Below are positions 1 through 11,020 of a DNA stretch of 64,000 nucleotides, in pieces. Under the pieces are notes generated by a model. The model was given only the letters and a program-made list of their open reading frames with translations, was not told where the DNA came from and searched no databases. Each line of letters begins with the position of its first letter. The stretch's first letter is position 1. The translations under genes and the position numbers were made by a program. The DNA is from Eucommia ulmoides (lineage: Eukaryota; Streptophyta; Magnoliopsida; Garryales; Eucommiaceae). The stretch lies in NCBI GenBank assembly GCA_016647705.1, contig CM028339.1:18060803-18124802 (forward strand), read 5' to 3'.

Positions 1-55
1 TTAGGGCTTTAGCTACAAAAAAAATTTGTAGCCAAAACCCATTTTTCTTATAGTG
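1..55. mobile_element. Terminus of a CACTA-type DNA transposon (body outside window)
   Basis: The segment ends in TTTTTCTTATAGTG, whose reverse complement CACTATAAGAAAAA matches the usual start of plant CACTA (En/Spm) terminal inverted repeats. Next to it is a short self-complementary stretch built on tacaaaaaaaatttgta, a common subterminal feature. The rest of the element would lie to the left of the window, so the family cannot be fixed. A 3-bp target duplication cannot be tested without the other end. Confidence 0.55.
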
Positions 56-760
56 AAAGACATACATTATGCAATTCCTAATGGGTTTGACGGAAGAATT
101 TGAGCCTGTACGAGCTTCAATCCTTCATCGGGGCACACTTGCTTTTCTAAATAATGTCCTTTTTCTGATTTACTCAGTGAGGAAACACGTCTAGCGACAC
201 TACAAAGCTCACATACAGATGCTGCCCTAGCAGCGCCAGTTACTCCTGCAGCACCAGTTACTCTTGCAGCACCAGGAGGGAAGCCAAACCCATCCCAAGA
301 GCCCTTATACTATAGGTATTGTTATTCACAAGGGCATGAATTGCTCAAATGTCCTTCTCATCTGTGTAAGGTCGGCAGAGAACCAAGCCACTATCTTGCA
401 GACTGCCCTAAACTTCCATCTGAAAATCAGCCAAATGGGAACCAATATCGCTCTTGAGGCTCTCACAATCGGTCATATTTCAAGCCAAAGAATGTTGCTG
501 CTATAGCCACTGATGTTACACCAACTTCATCCAACTCTCCACCTGATTAGAGTGGTTTTTGCATCACGCTTACCGAGACTCTAAATAAAACTAGTAAAAA
601 TGTAGTCATGTCAGCTGCGCTAGGTATATCTCGAGGGTATTTTGATTCTGCATGTTGCAATCACATGACATCTGATTCCTCTATTTTTTCTTCTAAAACC
701 CGTGATGAGTATGCACCTACTATTCACACTGCTAATGGATCAGATATGTTGGTCAGTTTT
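56..760 (+). pseudogene. Decayed Ty1/copia gag and protease fragment
   Basis: Translation in shifting frames gives copia landmarks in the right order. A UBN2-type gag piece (QFLMGLTEEFEPVRASIL) lies near 70-130. A zinc-knuckle remnant (CYSQGHELLKCPS, then HYLADCP) lies near 320-410, with the first cysteine of the knuckle replaced by tyrosine. A retropepsin-like piece (FDSACCNHMTSDSSIF) lies near 640-690, where the D-S-x-C-x-H-M-T pattern is the copia protease active-site region. Stops and frameshifts separate the pieces and no integrase or reverse transcriptase follows. Short repeats of a gca-cca-gtt-act unit occur at 220-275. It is a dead fragment and no LTR was found for it. Confidence 0.75.
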
Positions 761-1488
761 ATATTGCTTTTGTAGTTCTAGACATTAACTCTTCAAAAAT
801 TTGCTATTTATTATTGATTTTTTGTTGTTGGGTTGAGTTTATTCTCGTATCTAGAGCTTTTATTGTGATTTTAAATTTGTACTATTGATCTATATGTAAT
901 TTAGGGTTCACTTTCATTCTCAAATTTGGAAATATAGATCTACTTACTTGTCGTGTTTTTCTACAATTATGAAGTTGATTTTTGTTGTATTTTTAATAGT
1001 TCAAAAATTGTTATTTAATTTGTACCAAATGTTTGATATGTGAATTATTGTCATTTTTCTGAAGTTATGAAGTTTTTTGTTGTGTTTTTAAATTGTTCAA
1101 AAAATTGTTGTTACTTAATTTGAACCAAATTTCAATTATGTGATTTTCTGTGATCTTTTTGCAATTAGGAAGTTGATATATGTTGTGTTTTTCAATTTGT
1201 TCAAAAAGTTGTTATTTAGTTTGCACCCCATTTTTTCTTCATAATTTATTGTGATTTTGCTATAAATTTTATACATTGTAATTCGGCTGTGGTTGCGACA
1301 ACAATGGGTTTTGGTGGTGATTGTAGTGGCAATGGTTTTTTGTGGTAGCGAACATACGTTGTGTTAATGATATTTACTATAGCAAGAACAAATTAAAAGT
1401 ATTTTTAACAGAAAACATTATCTAAAAATAAATTAAATTTTTAATTAAAAAAAACAAAAGGGTGAAGATACCTTCAACTACCCTACTG
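761..1488. other. AT-rich non-coding stretch upstream of CWC22
   Basis: No open frame or recognisable gene was found. It holds the degenerate tandem repeat at about 961-1262, and the rest is AT-rich sequence without a landmark I recognise. Confidence 0.6.
961..1262. repeat. Three tandem copies of a roughly 100-bp AT-rich unit
   Basis: Units begin with gaagtt at about 971, 1069 and 1169. Each carries a gttcaaaaa-ttgtta-ttaatttg core followed by a caaat/tgtgattt segment. Spacings of 98 and 100 bp and the similar order of words show a degenerate tandem repeat. No function is evident. Confidence 0.6.
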
Positions 1489-1916
1489 CTACATTTGGTA
1501 TACGGAATTTGAGACAAGATTGGAATGATCACAAGAATGGTCATTCCAATCTAATGTTTAGTACATGAGATTAAATTTTATTTTCATTATTAAAGATTTT
1601 TTAATCTTACAAAATATAAAATTAATTAATATCAAGATAAACTTGATATTAGTTGATTCCAATTACATGCGATTAACTTTTAATTATTCATCGCCTACAT
1701 ATCAAATACTAACAAAATATTTGAACTATTATACCGTTTGAAATTTTAATTAAAATATTATTTTATCATTTGATGTGATTCTAATATCAAGTACAATTAT
1801 TTTTGCCATCAAATATAAGAATAATAATAAATATTTTATTCTACTATTATACTAATTTCGATGCTATTATTGCATTTGGACTTCAGGCAATGAGATCTCT
1901 TTACAACCAAATGTAG
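1489..1916. mobile_element. MITE-like element immediately upstream of CWC22
   Basis: The ends are inverted copies of CTACATTTGGT (1489-1499) and ACCAAATGTAG (1906-1916). Inside the left end, aagattggaatg and cattccaatct form a short hairpin. The roughly 430-bp body is AT-rich without coding sequence. Size and terminal inverted repeats fit a miniature inverted-repeat transposon. The superfamily is uncertain because a clear target duplication was not found. Confidence 0.55.
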
Positions 1917-2151
1917 TGAGATTTTTAAGCTCACGTCCCAGCCCAAGCCCAAGCTATCCATCTTACTGAGTGTTTCGATTCAATTTCTTCGTCGCCGTTT
2001 CTTCCTGCTCCGGTGACGCTGCTAGGGTTTCAATTCAATTTCTGTTCTGCTCATGATTGTGTTCGATTTTTGCTGATCTCTTTTAATTTAGGATGATGTG
2101 TTCTAGTTACGGTTTTAATTTATGTTGAATTTTTCTGTTTTAGGTAAAGTT
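1917..2151 (+). promoter_or_regulatory. CWC22 core promoter and 5' leader, probably with a leader intron
   Basis: Between the MITE end and the chosen start codon lies a GC-richer block with gcccagcccaagcccaag (about 1936-1955), which resembles the GCCCA elements of plant housekeeping promoters. CT-rich leader sequence follows. The 3' end of this block, ttttctgttttag followed by gtaaagttATG, reads as a splice acceptor, so a short leader intron ending near 2143 is likely. No clear TATA box was seen. The word atgttgaatttttctg occurs twice (2122 and 2152), so an upstream in-frame ATG at 2122 exists but would lie inside the proposed intron. Confidence 0.5.
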
Positions 2152-5100
2152 ATGTTGAATTTTTCTGGAGGCGGGCGTGAAGAGGGAGATAGAAACGGCA
2201 ATGAACTTGGAAGGAGAGAGGATGATGGAAGGAAGGAACGGCATACAAGAAGGGATTCAAGAGACGAGGACGACAGAGGGTATGAGAAATTAGAAAGGCG
2301 GGGAGTTAGGGAAAGGGAAAGGGAAAGGGAAAGGCATCGAACTGGCAGTGATGATGAGAAAGATAGGAGGAAAAGAGATGAGTCGGGAAAGCATCGGAGA
2401 GAGAAGGAGAGGTATGGAAGCAGAGAAGAGAGGAGGAAAGATGACGGAGATAGGTATGAGAAGTCAGAAAGGCAGAGGGGTATGGGAAGGGAAAGGGAAA
2501 CTGAAAGGCTTCGAACTGGTGGTGATGATGATAGAGATAGGAGGAGAAGAGATGAATCAGTAAAGCATGGGAGAGAGAAGGAGAGGGATGGAAGCAGAGA
2601 AGAGAGCAGGAAGGAGGGAGGCGACCAAATGCAAAAACAGTCAACAGGTCAAGATGGAAACTCGAACACAGAAGCACTAAATCTGGGTAGAAGTGGGGGA
2701 GTTTATATCCCTCCATTTAAGCTAGCTCGGATGATGAAGGAAATTCAGGACAAGAGTAGCATCGAGTATCAGCGCATGACCTGGGATGCTTTAAGAAAGA
2801 GTATAAATGGTTTGGTGAATAAAGTAAATGCCACGAATATTAAGAATATAATCCCGGAGCTTTTTGCGGAGAATCTTATCCGAGGAAGAGGGCTATTCTG
2901 TCGGTCTTGTATGAAGTCTCAGATGGCGTCTCCAGGCTTCACTGATGTTTTTGCAGCTTTGGTTGCTGTTGTGAACACGAAGTTTCCTGAAGTGGGTGAT
3001 CTACTGCTCAGGAGGATTATTTTGCAGCTGCAAAGGGCATACAAAAGGAATGACAAGGTGATTCTTTTTACTCCCTCATTTCCTGTTTTTGGATTTAAGT
3101 TAAAGTTTATTAATTCCAATCGGCTTATGTTTTCATTTTTTTCTTCTTGTCTCTGTGGCAGCCTCAATTACTGGCAGCTGTTAAGTTCATCGCTCATCTT
3201 GTAAATCAACAAGTAGTTCATGAGCTTATTGCTCTTGAATTACTCACAATCTTGTTGGAGAATCCAACTGACGACAGCGTTGAGGTTGCTGTGGGTTTTG
3301 TCACTGAATGCGGCTCTATGCTTCAAGACCTTTGTCCCCGAGGCTTGCACGGTGAGTAGGCGATGGATATTAGGTATTTCTATGTTCGTCATTATTCTTT
3401 ACCTGGCTATTTGAGATTATTCCATTATTAGATTGTTGGCATCGTGTCGGATTACCTCAAATCATGGATACATGCCTCACAAATATGCTTATAAGAAACA
3501 AATATGTATTTTGACATTATCACTATGAGTTTCATTTATTAGAATGCGTATGTGTTTTTCTTTTTTACATTTATTAATTAAGTTCTTCATTAGGATTTCA
3601 ACTTGGCATCAGTTACAAGCCTCAAGCAGAACATTTTAGGTTTGATTAACATTGATTGAATTAATTTGTTCTAAATATATATTTATTTTTATTATATTTA
3701 TTTTCTAGTTGTTGAGAGATGAAAGTTTCTAATATTAATTTTCAGCAAAGGACACAATTTGATTCCATAACTCAGTTGAGACATGGTCAATGAGTGTCTG
3801 AATAATGTCGAAACTACCTTGTGAAGTGCTGGTGTGTTGGGAAAGATCTTGTAGGATTATTCGTTCTTCTAAGTCAAGGCATTCTTGAGAGCATATTTCT
3901 TTTCCTTGGCTAGCAAAATATTGCTACCTTGTTTTGGTGCTTAAGTTCTGTTTCCAGCCAATTATGGGTTAATTATTGTCTGAAACTCTTTGTAATTCCC
4001 AAGGTTTTGCCGACCAACTATGGGTTAATTACTGTCTGATACTCCTTGTAATTCCCAAGGTTTTGCCAACCAATTATGGGTTATTTACTGTGATTCTCCT
4101 TGTGAGATACAAGTTTGTCAATTCCCGTAATATCCTACGTAGCAAGTGTTCAATTGTTCATTTTAGTGTACTCTCAATATCTAGTTGAGCTTTATTTACT
4201 GTTTTGCATGAGGTTGAACGTTAAAATATTTTGTCAAGAAACCCATTAACCACTAATCACTTTCTTCAAGCTATATTATTTATATTGGACACTTGACTTT
4301 GATCAGTATTTCTCACTGGATATGCATATGTATAATGTTCTTTATATGTGTATTTGTTGCCTTTTTATTTTGAAAGTTCTGAAGTGTCTATCATGAGAAT
4401 AATCTCTTAGTATATAGATAAAAATATTAAAGAACGTGAATTCTCCATTTTCCTATTTTGTTTTGATTCAAAGGTAACATGAGGTTGGCACGTGGGGACA
4501 TTTTCATATGGAGACTCCAGTTGGAGTCCATATAATCTAGAATATTAGGTGAGGCTTGGTCACATCATCTTTTTCTCTGTTTCTGTTTTTAAAAAACTGG
4601 GAACAGAAACGAGAAATTAAAAAAAATATGTATGTTCTGATCTTAGAAATGAATTTTGTTCATGGTGCTTGTACACCATTAAGTTTCTTCTTTCCCTGGT
4701 TCCATATAACTCCGGAGTCTGGACCTTATCTTTTTCTAGCCCACCTTTGAGCCTTCAATTTTTTTTTTTAATTAAGATTTTCAGCCACAAACTATGATGA
4801 AGCCCAGCTCAAGGACCCTGCACCTTTCCTATTTTGCACAGGCTCAGAAGATTGGCCTCCCTTGCTTGTTCTGCATCAAAGTTTGGTGTTTTCCCAAATA
4901 ATGTGATATTTACTCAGTCTTAGCTTTTCTATGAATTTATATACTCACGAATATGCTCTAAAAAATGAATTTTCTGCCTGGTGCATATGTTTATTTGGGC
5001 TATCTTCATTTTCCGTCTCTGTCTGTCTTGATGACGTTGTCATATATAGTGTTGAATGACTTATGACTATTGCAACGGTAAAATCCCACTGATCAGTGAT

Positions 5101-8100
5101 TAGTAGCAAGCCTGCCTAATCCCATGTCTTATTTCTGATTTCAATTTCTTAAATTGATTTTAGGCAACTGCTGAATGGTGTAGTAGCGTATCCTATTGTT
5201 TTTTGATACTCCCCTTTCTTTAGTACTGAGATTAAATCTTATTTATTCTATTGCTAGTTATCTATTTATGCATCTTTTGGTGGTGTTGGTAAATCTTATT
5301 TGTCTTCGAAGTTATGTTTTTGTCCTTCGAGCGGATGGTGTCCTGATAAAAAACTAACATATATACCTTCATTCTTTCTTCTGTCAGCATGCCTCAAACA
5401 TTGTGTTTCTCTGTTTTTTATTCTAGGCATATTTGAACGTTTTCGAGGGATTCTTCATGAAGGAGAGATAGACAAAAGAGTTCAATTTCTGATCGAAGGT
5501 TTATTTGCATTAAGAAAATCCAAGTTCCAGGTGGAGTAGAATTTACCTTTTTGTAGATGAGGTTTTCATGCATTTACATTTGTGCAGCCTGACTTTATGC
5601 ATTTTGTGATTTTTCCCTATGTAGGGCTACCCAGCTGTTCGTCCAGAGCTAGACCTTGTCGAGCAGGAGGACCAATTGACTCATGAAGTTTCTCTTTCAG
5701 AAAAGATTGATTCAGAGATCACTTTAGGTAAATCCCAGATAGAACTTTGTGCTGTTGTTTGGTGATTTTATTATAGCCCTCGTGTGAATTTATTATTTTG
5801 CTCTTTCCAGATATCTTCAAACCAGATCCTCAGTTCATAGAGAGTGAGAAGCGGTATGAAGAATTGAAGAAGACAATATTAGGTGAGGAATCTGAGGAGG
5901 AAGCAGATTCTGATGCAGATGCAGATTTAGAAGATGAAGATGATGATGACGAGTCTGATGAAGAGGACGAAGAGCAGATGAAAATAAAGGACGAAACGGA
6001 GACAAATCTTGTAAACCTCCGAAGAACAATATATTTGACAATTATGTCTAGTGTTGATTTTGAGGAGGCTGGGCACAAGTTATTGAAAATAAAGCTAGAG
6101 CCTGGTCAGGAGGTATATATCATGACCCTTTATTTTACCGTTTCTTAAAATGTGAACGATAATTTGCATGATATTTTTGTCATTATTCATTAATCAGATC
6201 AAATTAAGTGCATAGTGCATACTTAAGCACGGATACACGGACAAAAGAATTTCGGAAAAGTTTTCCATGATATTCTTTGCTGGTGTGTAAGAGTATCATC
6301 TATTTATATGTATTAATGAAGCAAATTAAGCGTATTTTTAGCGCAAATGGTAGATGCTAAGACCTATTAGAATCCTTCCCAAAATAAATTTATGAAAGGA
6401 ACTACTCCACTTGAAGCTATATGATTCTAGGGTGGAACCTCCTAAGAACACAGATAGGATCTTTTAGAAGAAATCCATGCTTTATTTCTATAATACAAGT
6501 ATGCCGTCATAAATACTAGGTTCTTGAGACCAATTCTTTTGATTCTTTTTTGGCTAATGCTGATTTTGATGCTGTTCAGATTTGTTTATGAAGTAATTGT
6601 TCCTTTGCTTCCGTCCTACCTTGCATTTTTCCCTTATCTTCCAAGTTGGTGTTTCAGTGAGTGAGTTAATTTGATTGAATTTTGTGTTTTGTCTTTGGCC
6701 TTTTGTAGATGGAATTGTGCATTATGCTTTTGGAATGTTGCAGTCAAGAGCGAACTTACATCCGGTACTATGGTCTTTTGGGGCAAAGATTCTGTATGAT
6801 CAACAAAGTTCACCAAGAAAATTTTGAGAAATGTTTTGTTCAACAGTACTCCATGATACATAGACTCGAGACAAATAAGCTGCGCAATGTTGCAAAGTTC
6901 TTTGCCCATTTGCTTGGCACCGATGCATTGCCTTGGCATGTTTTGGCCTACATAAGATTGACCGAGGAGGATACGACTTCATCTTCGCGTATTTTTATAA
7001 AGATTCTGTTCCAGGTAACTTGTCAATAAGCCTACTTAAAGTCATATTCTATTTCTTTTAGATTGGGTTTGGGTGAGGCATATTGAAGAAAGAACTTGAT
7101 TTCGAAGAGTAAATTTATAAAAATTGGATGAGGTATTAAGAAAATTCTGAGAATCCCTTTTCAAAATCAATACCATCTTTAAATATCTCAACCAAATAAA
7201 ATATTAATGGTCCGTTTGGGTTGATGAGATATTTGAAGAAAGTATTTCATTTCAGGAAATAATTTTTAAATTATATTTATCAAATTTTCTTAAGGGAACT
7301 TATAAATCCATTCTCGAAAATGCCTTACCCAAATGCACCTTAATGATCTATTTGGGTGAGCTATTTGAAGAAGTTATTTCATTTCGAGAAGAGATCTGTA
7401 AGTTTTTCCTGAGAAACTTTATTAAAAAAATTTACAAATCCCTTTTTTAGATGAAATACCTTCTTCAAGGTTGTGTTTTGGTAAGGTAATTTAAGGGAGG
7501 ATCATTTGGCCAAGAGATTTCACAAAATTTTGTATAAGAAATTTCTTGTTTATAAAGAAGAATTTATGAAATCCATTCATTTGTAAAATAGGAGAATAAG
7601 AGGATTTTTTCAAATTCTTTCAAAATATATGTTATTTCTAAATCTTTCCAAGAGGGAATTTGTTATTTTTTTTAATTTCTCATCCATTTCACATCAATCC
7701 AATTTTTTATATGAATTTCAAAATTCTCTCCTCTCTCTATTATAATAAAAATTATATTTGTAAAATAGGTATAAAAATCATATCATTAAAATAATTATTT
7801 ATAATTAAAGTTATATTATTAAAATAGGTATAAAAATTATATTATTAAATTACTAAATAAAAATTATATTATGAGATATATTCTCACATTTTTTATTATT
7901 AAAATTTAATAGATTTTAAAATTTCCTTTTTCTTAAACAAATTCATTCTATCCAAACACCCTTCCCATTTTATTTTCTCTGTGATTGACCTCTTTTCCTT
8001 AAAATTTGGAGGACTTATTTTCTGTGATTTCCTTTACAGGAACTATCAGAACACCTGGGCATTCGTCAGCTGAATGAACGACTCGTGGATCCTATGATGC

Positions 8101-8405
8101 AGGATTCATTCGAATCTATATTCCCAAAAGATAATCCGAAGAACACACGGTTTGCGATCAATTTCTTTACATCCATTGGTCTTGGAGGCATCACCGAGAA
8201 CTTGAGAGACTACCTTAAAAACATGCCACGGCTCATCATGCAACAACAGAAGCCAGTGTCTGAATCGGAAGAAGAAAGTGATGGTTCTGATTCTTCTGAT
8301 CCGAAGAAGCCAGTGTCTGATTCTTCTAGTTCGGAGTCTGGGTCTTCAAGTTCATATGGAAGTGAAAGCGATGACAAAAAGAGGAAGCGAAGGAGGAGAG
8401 GTTGA
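2152..8405 (+). CDS. CWC22: Pre-mRNA-splicing factor CWC22 homologue (MIF4G and MA3 domains)
   Basis: CWC22 is a nuclear spliceosome component. In other eukaryotes it recruits eIF4A3 to nascent spliceosomes and is needed for splicing and exon-junction-complex deposition. Seven coding exons join in frame at GT-AG sites: 2152-3057, 3162-3351, 5427-5530, 5625-5727, 5811-6112, 6709-7014 and 8040-8405 (758 aa). Residues 1-180 are an RE/RD-rich arm. A MIF4G domain starts after [14 protein letters not shown] (about residue 183) and runs to about 390. An acidic linker in exon 5 ([14 protein letters not shown]) follows, then an MA3 domain from [13 protein letters not shown] (about residue 500) through exons 6-7. 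The C-terminus is Ser/Asp-rich and ends KKRKRRRRG. Human and Arabidopsis proteins are about 900 aa, the difference lying in the low-complexity arms. Exons are free of stops or frameshifts, so the gene looks functional. Intron 2 (2075 bp) and intron 6 (1025 bp) carry repeats. Confidence 0.93.
2281..2628 (+). repeat. In-frame 174-bp tandem duplication in CWC22 exon 1
   Basis: Two units start at tatgagaaattagaaagg (2281) and tatgagaagtcagaaagg (2455), exactly 174 bp or 58 codons apart. Both encode an arginine/glutamate/aspartate-rich stretch with [15 protein letters not shown] and REKER-GSREE words. The duplication lengthens the basic-acidic N-terminal arm without breaking the frame. Confidence 0.8.
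3955..4115 (+). repeat. 56-bp tandem repeat, nearly three copies, in CWC22 intron 2
   Basis: The words attatgggttaattattgtc (3961), actatgggttaattactgtc (4017) and attatgggttatttactgtg (4073) recur every 56 bp, each of the first two followed by cttgtaattcccaaggtttt or a close variant. The third copy is cut short after ctccttgtgag. It is intronic and has no coding effect. Confidence 0.8.
7060..7480. repeat. Degenerate dispersed repeat in CWC22 intron 6
   Basis: Three similar segments near 7069, 7216 and 7351 share tttgggtgag/ttgatgag, atttgaagaa and atttcatttcgag words at about 135-145 bp spacing. A partly inverted version (cttcttcaaggttgtgtttt) occurs near 7461. The opening words ggtccgtttgggt are common at ends of plant MITEs, but I could not define termini. 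The rest of the intron to 8039 is AT-rich. Confidence 0.4.
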
Positions 8406-8429
8406 TTTTGGTAGTTCACTATGTTGTAT

Positions 8430-8595
8430 GAGGGTGAGTCTTGGGTACAAAGGTAAGTTTGTTCCGTTGTGATCTGAAGGTCTCGGGTTCAAATCTTGAA
8501 AACATCCTTTCTGTATAAAGGGGTAAGGCTGCATACATCTTACCCTCTCCAAACTTTCGTGTACTCCAGGCTTTCGTGTACTGGGCTGTTTTTTT
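8430..8595 (+). mobile_element. tRNA-derived SINE in the CWC22 3' region
   Basis: An RNA polymerase III type head is visible, with an A-box-like ttgggtacaaaggtaagt (8441-8458) and a B-box ggttcaaatct (8487-8497). These are followed by a tail ggggtaaggctgcatacat and cttaccctctcc that is typical of tRNA-derived plant SINEs of the Au type. It starts about 25 bp after the CWC22 stop, in the same orientation, so it probably forms part of the 3' UTR. The repeated word ctttcgtgtact (near 8555 and 8572) lies at its end. The exact ends and target duplication are not resolved. Confidence 0.7.
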
Positions 8596-8917
8596 ACTTT
8601 ATGTTGTATATCTTTCTTTTATTACAACTAGGCTTTCAGTTTTAACCTTTTTTTTTGGATTCCTGTAAATTGCGTATCATATTTTTGTAGGAGAGTATTC
8701 TGATAATTCTCCCTCCTTTTTTTCTTTGAACCCCTGAACTGAATCTGATGTTAAATTGATTTGTGAGGAGCTGGTAAAATGTAAAAACTGCCTTTTTGGC
8801 ACATTTCTTTCCAATTTTAAACGGAGTGCTTTTAATTTCCCTTGTGTAATTTTATTTTTTAATTCCATTGAAATTCTTTTTATTAAAAATTACAATTAAT
8901 TCATTTTTTTTTTTTTA
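8596..8917 (+). other. Probable end of CWC22 3' UTR and downstream flank
   Basis: T-rich sequence without a coding frame. Transcription of CWC22 probably ends here, but no single polyadenylation signal stands out. Confidence 0.35.
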
Positions 8918-8925
8918 ATCAAAAG

Positions 8926-9480
8926 TTGGGATGGCAAAAAAAACGAATCGACGGGTAATTGAGAGAAATCGAACCGAAGGATCTGGGTTGAAACAGATTC
9001 AATGGCTTTGGTTTTCAATTTATAAAACGAAACGGTTTTGGATTTGGTTTTTGTATTAGGATAGTAATCGCGTAATTGAACCGTGAGCCGAACCGTATAA
9101 CAAATATATATTATTTTTAATTTATTTAGTATTTATAATTTTATTCCTGTTTTTATTTATTTATACTTCTAACCCTTTTAACTTACACTTTAGTTGGTTT
9201 TTAGTTTATGTTGAAGGCTGTTTTTATGTAGTTGGTTTCGCAGACTGTATGATTTCGAATAATATTTTTATATAGTTGGTTTTGCAATTGATTTATAGTT
9301 ATTTTAAAAAGTGTATGATTTAGAGAATGTTTAAAATTAATAGTGAATTGTGGTTGTGGTTTTGGTTTTGGCTAAAATTAAATGGTTTGGTTTTAAAACC
9401 GTTTAAAAAAAAGTGACGGTTTTGGTTTTGATTTTGGTTTTGCATGAAATTGAACCGAATCCGGACTGTTGACATCCCTA
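8926..9480. mobile_element. Non-autonomous hAT element (MITE), 555 bp, perfect 8-bp target duplication
   Basis: The element begins TTGGGATGGCAA and ends TTGACATCCCTA, imperfect inverted repeats of hAT style. It is flanked by a perfect 8-bp direct repeat, ATCAAAAG, at 8918-8925 and 9481-9488. The interior has no ORF but many copies of ggttttg and aaccgaacc words, a usual subterminal pattern for plant hAT MITEs. The same type of sequence recurs at 10756 and at the ends of the 12447-36927 element. Confidence 0.88.
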
Positions 9481-9488
9481 ATCAAAAG

Positions 9489-10755
9489 TCTACAAATTCT
9501 AAAAAAAATTTAAAATGTAAAAGAGAAAAAAACTTTGGATGATAGTCTACTTATAAAACATTAGCAAAATACATCAAAATTCAAAAATACCCTTACTTAT
9601 ATATTCCAGCGAATATTAATTTTGGTAATATTTCACTGAAAATTTTAAATTTAAAAAATAAATGAATAATATTCTAATTGCCAAAAAAAAAACAAAAAAC
9701 TAATAATAATAATAACAAATATGTAAAAAGAACTCGCATAACATTCTACTAAATTCTCATAAATAAATAATTTATTACTGTTAAGAGGTGCCGCCGTGCC
9801 AATATTAAGTGCAGTAATTTTTTTTAATTTATATAATGGTTTGAAAACTATTAAATAATCAATATGACTTGTGGGATAAGAATTAGTAATTACTCTAAAT
9901 ACTCTAAATTACAGTGTTAAAAAAATCATATTATTAAAATACTCTAAATTACATTCCATTTAAATTTTCAAATGACAAACATCACTAATTAATTACCCTG
10001 TGAAAGGGAAATCAATTAAGTGAAAATAAAAATGTTTACCTATTTGGGTTGATGTTTGAGAAGATCTTAGCACCAGAACCAAGACAAATCATTGACAACC
10101 ATTTATGAATAAGTGAATCATATATATACTACAAAATAAATCAAATAAAATTAAGTGAAAATTCACTGAAAAATTTGATATTATTTATCTATTGATTATT
10201 GTATTTTACTTTATTGTTGAAAATATAAATTTATAATATTTGTTGTGAACTATGGTGTTCCAAAATATTTGTTATTGTATATATTACATTCTGAAATATT
10301 TACTGTCGTATGTATTGGATTTCTAGAATATTTCTTGTAAACTGTTTTAGCATTCAATAATATTTGTTATTTAAATTATGTTCAGTTACAAATTTAGCTA
10401 ATATTTAATTTTTTTTATTGTTTATGAGTATTATTTCATTGTGTGTATATATAAATATGTAATTGTGACATAATTAGAAATTAATCTTTATCGAGTTTAA
10501 TATTAATTAATATTTAATTATATTCTTTAAAATTATTATTTTCACCGTTATTTTCAATATTTATTTATCCACAATATTCTCTACCATACATTCGTCGAGT
10601 AAATAATATTATTATATTCCTTTTTTAACATCATATTTCAATCAATTAATTATTTTTATTTTTCTAAATTTTGAACACATTATTATTTAAACTTGAGGCA
10701 CCCCCTCTCATTTTGACAAATACCAAGAATACCCATATCATTTTAATATTAACTT
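9489..10755. other. AT-rich intergenic sequence, nothing recognised
   Basis: Very AT-rich, with no open frame above background, no RNA gene and no clear repeat ends. It carries short runs of tattaat and aataataat only. Confidence 0.6.
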
Positions 10756-11020
10756 TAGGGATGACAACTATTATGTTTTGGGCCGGTTTCATAAGAAATA
10801 AAAACTAAAGCAATTAGGTATATAGGAAACTCAAAGTCGAGCCGTAAACCTTTTTTTTTTAAAGTCGATTTTTAAACCGAATCGTTTAATTTTATATAAG
10901 CCAAAACAAAAAGTACAAACCTGCAAACCCGTTAAGACTTTTTATTTTTTTAATTTTTTTATTATGTATTTATTAATTTTCTCAAGCAATGCAAGTTCAT
11001 AAAGTTATAAACAAAAACAT
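10756..11020. mobile_element. Truncated hAT-MITE end related to the 555-bp element
   Basis: It starts tagggatgacaa, matching the terminal repeat of the hAT MITE at 8926-9480. Words of the same family follow (ccggtttcat, aaaccgaatcg, ccaaaacaaaa). No matching right terminus was found, so this is a half element with an approximate right limit. Confidence 0.5.

Noticed and set aside
2306-2716. Long open frame on the minus strand opposite CWC22 exon 1
   Set aside because: It is the reverse of a purine-rich coding repeat, encodes low-complexity Ser/His/Phe/Pro sequence, and has no independent support.
5830-6078. Serine-rich open frames on the minus strand of CWC22 exon 5
   Set aside because: They mirror the acidic GAT/GAA/GAG stretch of the sense exon.
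8481-8500. tRNA gene suggested by the B-box word ggttcaaatct
   Set aside because: No acceptor stem or cloverleaf can be drawn. The surrounding tail marks a SINE.
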